Shown: positions 41,950-47,343 of the stretch, in pieces | Layout: each line of letters opens with the position of its first letter | Position numbering within the stretch: the stretch's first letter is position 1 | Origin: Candidatus Zixiibacteriota bacterium | Lineage (GTDB): Bacteria > Zixibacteria > MSB-5A5 > GN15 > FEB-12 | Length of the DNA: 47,343 nucleotides | Assembly: GCA_024276275.1 (NCBI GenBank) | Contig: JAJRXM010000033.1 | Span: forward strand, 1 to 47,343 | Direction: 5' to 3' | Notes under the pieces: generated by a model | Databases searched by the model: none | Told to the model about the DNA's origin: nothing | Seen by the model: the letters and a program-made list of their open reading frames with translations, nothing else | Made by a program: the position numbers and the translations under genes

Positions 41950-42519
41950 ATGGCAAAACATGATATACAAGCTTTTATCTTAGCATGCGGTCAAAGCAGC
42001 CGAATGGGATATGATAAATTAGTTACCTCACTGAATAACACTACTTTGGTCGAAAAAACTATATCTGCTTGCTCAGGTCTATTTTCCTCAATTTCCCTCG
42101 TCGCAAAATCAGATGATAAATACCAACATATTCCTCACCCGACATTAATTGATTCTGATTTAGCTGATGGACCGATGGCCGGAATAATTACCGCCTTAGA
42201 AAACTGTTCGAATAATTTCTGTTTTATAACTGCCGCCGACTTATACGATTTAAACAAAGATGTTATTTTACAATTATTAGAATCTTACAATAATGAACAG
42301 TTTTTTGGAGCTGAAATAAATGACCGGAAACAACCTCTTTGTGCAGTATATCATAAATCATCTTTACCATTTCTAATTGAAACAGCAAAGACCGGTAATT
42401 TCAAAATGAGAGATTTTTTATCACAAGTCGATGCCAAATTTATCCAACTAACGATTACTCCTTGGAGAAATCTGAATTTTCACGAAGATTTTGAATCGAT
42501 TAGGAGAGAGCATGTATAG
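41950..42519 (+). CDS. mobA: MobA molybdenum cofactor guanylyltransferase
   Basis: The start is at 41950, right after the riboswitch expression platform; the frame from 41884 lies inside the RNA. 189 residues. N-terminal nucleotide-binding motif ILACGQSSRMGYDK, where the usual LAGG reads LACG. Then LADGPMAGI (guanine/Mg region), FITAADLYD at the metal site (usual form DMP), and RKQPLCAVYH. It attaches GMP to molybdopterin to give the guanine dinucleotide that NapA needs. It overlaps mobB by 8 bases. The departures LACG and AADLY are conservative, but worth noting if activity is tested. Confidence 0.85.
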   Translation: MAKHDIQAFILACGQSSRMGYDKLVTSLNNTTLVEKTISACSGLFSSISLVAKSDDKYQHIPHPTLIDSDLADGPMAGIITALENCSNNFCFITAADLYDLNKDVILQLLESYNNEQFFGAEINDRKQPLCAVYHKSSLPFLIETAKTGNFKMRDFLSQVDAKFIQLTITPWRNLNFHEDFESIRREHV

Positions 42520-43015
42520 CATTGCCATAGTTGGAGCAAAAAATTCCGGCAAGACTACTCTTGTAGAACAACTACTGAAATCTTTGGCTGAAAACGGATA
42601 TAGATGTATGTCAAAAAAACATACTTCGCATCATCATGCATTTGACACAATCGGAAAAGATTCTGAACGACATAGAAAATCAGGAGCTACTTTGACTATT
42701 GCCATAAACCCGGGTGAATTTGCAATTTTTTCAGCACCTCATGATACATTACAAAATAAAATTGAAGATGCTATAAAGTCTGAGTTTGATTATTGTCTTA
42801 TTGAGGGAGATAAATTCTCAACTGTTGATAAGATTTTGCTCACAAGAAATATATCAGAAATCGATTCAAAAAATATAAAACAAATTATTGCAACATATGG
42901 TGATGATTTAAGCAAACTATCAAAAAATAATTTTGAAACAAATTCAATTGATACACTCTGTTCTTTTATAATCGCTCAATCAAAAATGAAAATAACTACG
43001 GGAGATTTACAATGA
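42512..43015 (+). CDS. mobB: MobB molybdopterin-guanine dinucleotide adapter GTPase
   Basis: Start at 42512 (TAGGAGAGAGCATG), overlapping the mobA stop. 167 residues with Walker A GAKNSGKTT at about 8-16, the MobB motif KHTSHHHAFDTIGKDSERHRKSGA, and LIEGDKFS. Binds GTP and assists MobA in MGD formation. Ends in ATGA overlap with moaA. Confidence 0.88.
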   Translation: MYSIAIVGAKNSGKTTLVEQLLKSLAENGYRCMSKKHTSHHHAFDTIGKDSERHRKSGATLTIAINPGEFAIFSAPHDTLQNKIEDAIKSEFDYCLIEGDKFSTVDKILLTRNISEIDSKNIKQIIATYGDDLSKLSKNNFETNSIDTLCSFIIAQSKMKITTGDLQ

Positions 43016-43953
43016 TTAACCGTATTAAATATCTTCGTATTTCTCTTTTAAACAGTTGTAATCTTAACTGTTTTTATTGCCGACCCCCTCAACAAGAAAA
43101 TGATACGTATGTATCAAAAAATTATACAAATTATCAAAACTCTATCAAACTGTTGCATACATTGGGTGTAGAAAAAATCAGATTTACCGGAGGTGAACCA
43201 ACCCTGTATAAACAGCTTCCGGAACTAATGCAATTTGTAAAAAAGACCGACCCAAACATTCATACTGCTATGACCTCCAATGCAATACTCTTAAAAAAGA
43301 AAGCTGAACAATTTGCCGATGCCGGACTTGATTCTGTTAATATTTCAATAGACACTTTAAAGGCAAAAAAATTCTGTTCGGTGACCGGTCGAGATAAATG
43401 GCAAGACATGATAGACGGTATCGAAGAATCTATAAAATATATCCCAAAAGTAAAACTTAACACGGTATTGATTCGGGGAACCAACGACGATGAGGCAAAC
43501 GATTTAATACAATTCGCAAACAGACTTAAAATTGATATTCGGTTTATTGAATTTATGCCGACAAAATTAAACTCCGAAAACTCCGAGCAATATATTTCAG
43601 GCGATGAAATAAAAAAGAGGCTCCCTTATAATTTTGTCTCTACCAAAAACGACCCTTCAACTGCCGCCCGTTATCTCAGTTCACCTGATCTAGATATTAA
43701 AGTCGGGTTTATCAACCCGGTCAGTCATTCGTTTTGTGCTATGTGTAACCGTATCAGGTTGACATCTGACGGTCGTTTATACGGATGTCTTTTTTCGGGG
43801 GCATCGTTTAATCTCTTCGACTCATTAGAACAAGGCTACGAGACCGCATCAAAAGAAGTTCACCGATTGATAGCCGAGAAAACATACAAAGGTTGTTCCC
43901 GCAAAACCGGTGATTCCGCCTTTTTCCCTTCATTTGTAAATATGGGAGGTTAA
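43012..43953 (+). CDS. moaA: MoaA GTP 3',8-cyclase (radical SAM)
   Basis: 313 residues. Radical SAM cluster CNLNCFYCRPP near residue 18, FTGGEP at about 60, and the second [4Fe-4S] ligands in CAMCNRIRLTSDGRLYGCLF. The C-terminus ends in the conserved Gly-Gly (NMGG) needed for cyclisation. It converts GTP to 3',8-cyclo-GTP, the first step of Mo cofactor synthesis. It is ATGA-coupled to mobB and followed 4 bases later by moaC, its partner enzyme. Confidence 0.93.
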   Translation: MINRIKYLRISLLNSCNLNCFYCRPPQQENDTYVSKNYTNYQNSIKLLHTLGVEKIRFTGGEPTLYKQLPELMQFVKKTDPNIHTAMTSNAILLKKKAEQFADAGLDSVNISIDTLKAKKFCSVTGRDKWQDMIDGIEESIKYIPKVKLNTVLIRGTNDDEANDLIQFANRLKIDIRFIEFMPTKLNSENSEQYISGDEIKKRLPYNFVSTKNDPSTAARYLSSPDLDIKVGFINPVSHSFCAMCNRIRLTSDGRLYGCLFSGASFNLFDSLEQGYETASKEVHRLIAEKTYKGCSRKTGDSAFFPSFVNMGG

Positions 43954-43956
43954 AAA

Positions 43957-44439
43957 ATGTCCAAACTGACACATACTGATTCCGACGGTAAAGCAACTAT
44001 GGTTGATATTTCAGATAAGAAAGAGACAGTTCGTGAAGCAACCGTTTCTGTAAAAGTTCTTCTAAACGAAAATACATTTGAGTTGATACAGTCGAACAAC
44101 CTTAAAAAAGGTGATGTCTTAACCGTTGCCAAAATCGCAGGTATTCAAGCGGCGAAAAAGACTTCCGAGCTAATTCCTCTCTGCCATCAGGTTGCCTTGG
44201 ACTCAGTTGATATACAATTTAAATTAGAGAAACTAAATTCAGTTATACATATTATCGCAACATCAAAAACATCGGCACCAACAGGGGTCGAGATGGAAGC
44301 GTTCTGTGCCGCATCAATTGCTGCCGTTACAGTTTACGACATGGTAAAAGCAGTACAAAAAGATGTGGTCATTTCAGAACTCAAACTGTTACATAAAACA
44401 GGAGGTAAATCAGGTGAATTCAAACGGACAAATTTATAA
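43957..44439 (+). CDS. moaC: MoaC cyclic pyranopterin monophosphate synthase
   Basis: 160 residues, normal length. Motifs VDISDKKETVREATV at the N-terminus, LIPLCHQVALDSVD, SAPTGVEMEAF, and KTGGKSG at the end, including the active-site Lys/His residues of the family. It converts MoaA product to cPMP. A GGAGGT ribosome site lies in the 3' end of moaA. The last 26 bases overlap the MOSC gene. The molybdopterin synthase genes moaD and moaE are not in the visible operon and must lie elsewhere. Confidence 0.93.
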   Translation: MSKLTHTDSDGKATMVDISDKKETVREATVSVKVLLNENTFELIQSNNLKKGDVLTVAKIAGIQAAKKTSELIPLCHQVALDSVDIQFKLEKLNSVIHIIATSKTSAPTGVEMEAFCAASIAAVTVYDMVKAVQKDVVISELKLLHKTGGKSGEFKRTNL

Positions 44440-44854
44440 AATTTCAATCGCTCCTGAAGTAGGAATGCAAAAGAAGAATATCGAATTCGTAGAACTACAG
44501 GAAAATTTTGGAATTGTCGGTGATGCTCATGCAGGTTCAGGTCGTCAGGTTTCACTTCTTCCATTTGAATCTTTTGAAAAAGTGAAAAATGATATTGTTG
44601 AAATCAACCCGGGTGACTTTGCTGAAAATATTACAACAACCGGAATAGATTTTTCAGTTGTCGCAATTGGTAAAAAAATAAAAATCGGTGAGACTATTGA
44701 ACTTGAAGTTACTCAAATCGGCAAAGAATGTCACCACGGTTGTTATATTCGCGAGGCTGTTGGTGATTGTATTATGCCAAGAGAGGGCATTTTTGCCAAA
44801 GTTCTGCATGGCGGTAGAATGAACGTCGGTGATAAAATTCAGTGGAGTAACTAG
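44414..44854 (+). CDS. MOSC-domain protein
   Basis: Start set at the GTG at 44414, seven bases after AGGAGGT inside moaC; the frame is open from 44363 but that would overlap moaC further. 146 residues with the MOSC core: GIVGDAHAGSGRQVSLLP at about 38-55, NPGDFAENITTTG at 75-88, and the conserved Cys in IGKECHHGCYIREAVGDCIMPREGIFAKVL. MOSC domains bind Mo cofactor or carry persulfide sulfur. Small free-standing ones in moa operons are thought to aid sulfuration or cofactor transfer. The exact role here is unproven. Confidence 0.82.
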   Translation: MNSNGQIYKISIAPEVGMQKKNIEFVELQENFGIVGDAHAGSGRQVSLLPFESFEKVKNDIVEINPGDFAENITTTGIDFSVVAIGKKIKIGETIELEVTQIGKECHHGCYIREAVGDCIMPREGIFAKVLHGGRMNVGDKIQWSN

Positions 44855-45351
44855 TGCCTTACTCTGTAGGAATTATAATTATTTCAGACCGTGCCTCAAG
44901 AGGTGAACGCGAGGACGGATGTATTCCGGTATTCAAAGAAACCCTCGATAACCGTTTTGAGATTTCTGAAACTGCTATTGTAAGTGATGATCCTAAAAAC
45001 ATTGAATCTGCTCTACAAGAATTTATCAATAAACAATATAACCTGATATTTACATCGGGCGGTACAGGATGTGCCCCCCGAGATAACACTCCCGAAGTAA
45101 CAAGTAACCTGATAGAACGGTTCACTCCCGGAGTTGATGAAGCGATAAGAAGATTTTCAACAACAAAATCAGCGTATGCTATTTATTCTAGAGCCGTTTC
45201 AGGTATCGCAAAAAATTCTTTTATTGTCAACCTTCCCGGTTCTCCAAAAGCAGTAAAAGAAATTGTTGAGTTTTTGCTCCCAACCATTGAACATCCTTTG
45301 CGGTTGATTGCTAATCTTGTCAAAGACTGTCAGAAAGAATTGAACCGATGA
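44854..45351 (+). CDS. MogA/MoaB molybdopterin adenylyltransferase
   Basis: 165 residues starting at GTG (44854), whose G is the last base of the previous TAG. Motifs GIIIISDRASRGEREDGC at the N-terminus, LIFTSGGTGCAPRDNTPE with the catalytic TSGGTG...D.TPE, and NLPGSPKAVKEI. It adenylylates molybdopterin so that MoeA can insert molybdate. Length and the RDNTPE motif fit both MogA and MoaB names, so I leave the symbol open. ATGA-coupled to moeA. Confidence 0.88.
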   Translation: MPYSVGIIIISDRASRGEREDGCIPVFKETLDNRFEISETAIVSDDPKNIESALQEFINKQYNLIFTSGGTGCAPRDNTPEVTSNLIERFTPGVDEAIRRFSTTKSAYAIYSRAVSGIAKNSFIVNLPGSPKAVKEIVEFLLPTIEHPLRLIANLVKDCQKELNR

Positions 45352-46541
45352 AAACGTACGCAGAAGCTGTTGACATAATTTCTGAAGCAGTGCAACAATC
45401 AAAACGAATTAAAATCCCGATTGAGAAATCAGCTGATTATATTTTAGCCCAAGATATTATTTCTCCTATTGATGTGGCACCTTATCGAAATTCTGCTATG
45501 GACGGCTTCGCGGTTGCATATTCAGACATCAAGTCAATCCCATGTTCGCTTCCGATACATGCTGTAACCTACGCAGGTGACTCCGACAAATATAGTTACA
45601 AACCAAATAGTGCGATAAAGATTATGACGGGGGCTCCCGTTCCCGAAGGGTATGATACCGTTATCCAAGTTGAACATACTACTTTTACCGATAGTGAAGT
45701 TACTTTTCAAAAAGAAATCAAAGAAAATCAGAATGTTCGTCTCCCCGGTGAAGATATAAAAAACGGTGATGCCATTTTACGTTCGGGTGAAAAAATCAAC
45801 CCGCTTTACGTAGGTATCCTTGCATCAATCGGCATGAGTGAAGTAGAAGTATATAAAAAACCGAACGTACTTGTTATAAGCACCGGTAATGAGTTAGTTG
45901 AACCGGGAAATAATTTAAAGTTTGGTCAACTTTATAATAGTAACAGCTACACAGTACGGTCGATGCTGTCAAAATTTTGTGATTCAATCACGGTTGATTC
46001 GATTGTTTTAGATGAAAGAGAAAGTGTCATCTCTGCCCTTTCGCAAGACTATGATATTATAATCACTAGTGGAGGAGTTTCTGCGGGAGATAAAGATTTT
46101 ATCCCGGAAATAGCTGAACTATGCGGATGGGAAAAAAAACTTCACAAAGCAGCTATCAAACCCGGTAAGCCAATATTTTTTGCAAAACGAAACAATCAAT
46201 ACTTATTCGGTCTTCCCGGAAATCCTCTTTCAACAGCGGTTACCTGTGCCTGTTTTGTTATCCCGGCGATAAAAAAAATGATAGGTGTCAAGAAACATCT
46301 GCTTCCGACAACATCCGCCTCGCTTAGTAAAGATTCAATAATGAAATCCGGCCGAATACTTATTTGGCCCGGTAAGATATTTATTGAAAATAGCAAACCG
46401 GTAGCATTATTTGCCGACAAAAAATCATCTGCTGCTCTTTCTGCTCTGCTGCAAACCGACGGACTTATTTTTCAATACACATTTGAAGATAAACCTCCTG
46501 TAATCGAAATTACCTATTGGTATGAAATATTACATATCTAA
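45348..46541 (+). CDS. moeA: MoeA molybdopterin molybdotransferase
   Basis: 397 residues, normal MoeA length. Domain order: N-terminal linker and domain II, YRNSAMDGFAV at about 50, the MoCF domain with VLVISTGNELVEPG and IITSGGVSAGDKDF, then KPGKPIFFA and GLPGNPLSTAV, and a C-terminal beta domain. It inserts molybdate into adenylylated molybdopterin. It overlaps mogA by ATGA and is followed 18 bases later by a molybdate transporter gene, so uptake and insertion are co-expressed. Confidence 0.93.
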   Translation: MKTYAEAVDIISEAVQQSKRIKIPIEKSADYILAQDIISPIDVAPYRNSAMDGFAVAYSDIKSIPCSLPIHAVTYAGDSDKYSYKPNSAIKIMTGAPVPEGYDTVIQVEHTTFTDSEVTFQKEIKENQNVRLPGEDIKNGDAILRSGEKINPLYVGILASIGMSEVEVYKKPNVLVISTGNELVEPGNNLKFGQLYNSNSYTVRSMLSKFCDSITVDSIVLDERESVISALSQDYDIIITSGGVSAGDKDFIPEIAELCGWEKKLHKAAIKPGKPIFFAKRNNQYLFGLPGNPLSTAVTCACFVIPAIKKMIGVKKHLLPTTSASLSKDSIMKSGRILIWPGKIFIENSKPVALFADKKSSAALSALLQTDGLIFQYTFEDKPPVIEITYWYEILHI

Positions 46542-46558
46542 TTTCTCTTAAGAGCAAA

Positions 46559-47343
46559 ATGCTAAACGATATTAAAACTAATATACATGCGATGAAATTC
46601 TCGTTGATAGAATTTTCGGGAGGTCTTGGTGATTTAGGAACTTTTATTCCGCTCGTAGCAGGTATTTCTATAGTCACCGGTATGGACCTTGGAATAATAT
46701 TAATATTTGCCGGTATTTTTAATATCCTTACCGGAATTTTATTCGGACAACCTATCCCCGTCCAGCCAATGAAAGCAATCGCCGCAGTTGCTATTGCCGA
46801 ACAACTGCTCCCGGCAGAAATCGCAGCGGCGGGACTTTTGGCAGGTGCAATTGTATTTCTTTTAGGTACAACCGGAATTATAAACAAAGTCGAACATCTC
46901 ATTCCAAAATCAATAATAAGAGGGATCCAATTAGGAGTCGGCTTAAAACTCGCTATCAAAGGAATTTCTTTTGTATCTGAAATGCCGACAACAGGTTTAA
47001 ATTCTATTACAGCAGCACTCTTTTTAGGAATAAGCATTCTTCTACTAAAGAGATATAAAAAGTTTCCAGCAGCTTTGATTTTATTCGGAGGTGGACTTGT
47101 TATTTTATTTCTGCTCACTCCTGAAGTAATCTCACAAATTCATTTTTCGCTTCCATCTTTTTCAATTATCATACCTACACCCGACAACTGGCTTACAGGT
47201 TTAACTCGGGGAGCTTTACAACAGATACCACTCACTTTGCTGAACTCTGTTTTTGCTGTTTGTATCCTATCGGGAGATTTGTTCCCCGGGAAAAAAATCT
47301 CAACAGGCAGAATGGCAACATCTGTCGGACTTATGAATTTACT
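46559..47343 (+). CDS. MOT1-type molybdate transporter (partial, runs off window)
   Basis: Open from the ATG at 46559 to the window end (261 codons, no stop). The N-terminus MKFSLIEFSGGLGDLGTFIPLV (second Met) and FGQPIPVQPMKAIAAVA are the two signature motifs of the MOT1/SulP-related molybdate transporters. At least seven hydrophobic segments are visible. It imports molybdate for MoeA. The ribosome site is weak (AAGAG). A minus-strand frame across the same bases is a shadow. The C-terminal part is missing because the window ends. Confidence 0.85.
   Translation, partial: MLNDIKTNIHAMKFSLIEFSGGLGDLGTFIPLVAGISIVTGMDLGIILIFAGIFNILTGILFGQPIPVQPMKAIAAVAIAEQLLPAEIAAAGLLAGAIVFLLGTTGIINKVEHLIPKSIIRGIQLGVGLKLAIKGISFVSEMPTTGLNSITAALFLGISILLLKRYKKFPAALILFGGGLVILFLLTPEVISQIHFSLPSFSIIIPTPDNWLTGLTRGALQQIPLTLLNSVFAVCILSGDLFPGKKISTGRMATSVGLMNL

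Noticed and set aside
46510-47118. 202-codon minus-strand frame at the window end
   Set aside because: The plus strand carries a clear MOT1 transporter over the same bases. The minus frame is low-complexity Ile/Pro/Lys-rich shadow sequence.
1-47343. Genome-wide reassignment of TAA to a sense codon
   Set aside because: TAA ends many intact genes at the right place (ettA with TAATAA, arcA, several cytochromes), so general reassignment is excluded. Only context-dependent read-through remains possible.
1-47343. CRISPR array, insertion sequence, phage or integration site
   Set aside because: No regularly spaced direct repeats, transposase, integrase or terminal inverted repeats were seen anywhere in the window.

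Overview
The window is AT-rich bacterial DNA, and the gene content points to an uncultured anaerobic or facultative member of the FCB superphylum (Zixibacteria/Ignavibacteria-like). The clues are a C-terminal sorting domain with YPNPFNPST on a secreted protein, outer-membrane beta-barrels, DUF3857 proteins, very many c-type hemes and a periplasmic nitrate reductase. The phylum is inference, since no rRNA or marker gene is present.

Layout. (1) 0.2-4.2 kb, minus: two adjacent DUF3857/transglutaminase-like exported proteins, both with a reading-frame lesion. (2) 4.4-6.1 kb, plus: ettA (ABC-F). (3) 5.9-8.9 kb, minus: a probable small operon that starts with two adjacent tRNA-like RNAs, followed by a 39-codon ORF, an SPFH/Band-7 protein, a 43-codon ORF and a NADAR-TPR fusion gene broken by an in-frame TAA. 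SPFH plus a tRNA-like RNA is a configuration described for RNA-repair systems, but no RNA ligase is visible here. (4) 9.5-10.7 kb, minus: arginine deiminase.

(5) 11.0-29.2 kb, plus: a large extracellular-electron-transfer type cluster. It holds eight multiheme cytochromes with 62 canonical CXXCH motifs and four non-standard CXnCH motifs, four NHL beta-propeller proteins (one with two FN3 domains, one a lipoprotein, one with a T9SS-type tail), a 787-residue outer-membrane barrel candidate and a LolA-like exported protein. Two ~210-220 residue tetraheme cytochromes resemble the OmcE type of nanowire subunit. (6) 29.3-33.3 kb, minus: a PEGA protein, a MarR-pirin pair (each with one in-frame TAA, each preceded by a copy of the same palindrome), and an outer-membrane protein with a TSP3-type calcium-binding partner. 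(7) 33.5-36.1 kb: a divergent nitronate-monooxygenase-like protein on a possibly leaderless mRNA, and a tandem receiver protein whose first receiver lacks its phosphoacceptor Asp.

(8) 36.2-41.6 kb, minus: nap genes in the order D-A-G-H-B plus a second NapG/F-like ferredoxin, with no napC. (9) 41.8-47.3 kb, plus: a Moco-type riboswitch followed by mobA, mobB, moaA, moaC, a MOSC gene, mogA/moaB, moeA and a MOT1-type molybdate transporter that runs off the window. Nap needs bis-MGD molybdenum cofactor, so regions 8 and 9 form one functional unit. They diverge from a shared control region with an FNR-like palindrome placed to serve both directions.

Four or five genes carry frame lesions (two frameshifts, three in-frame TAA, one lost stop). 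From sequence alone I cannot separate assembly errors or strain decay from real recoding. One tRNA-like hairpin has a UUA anticodon-like loop, so the coincidence with three in-frame TAA codons is reported, with caveats.
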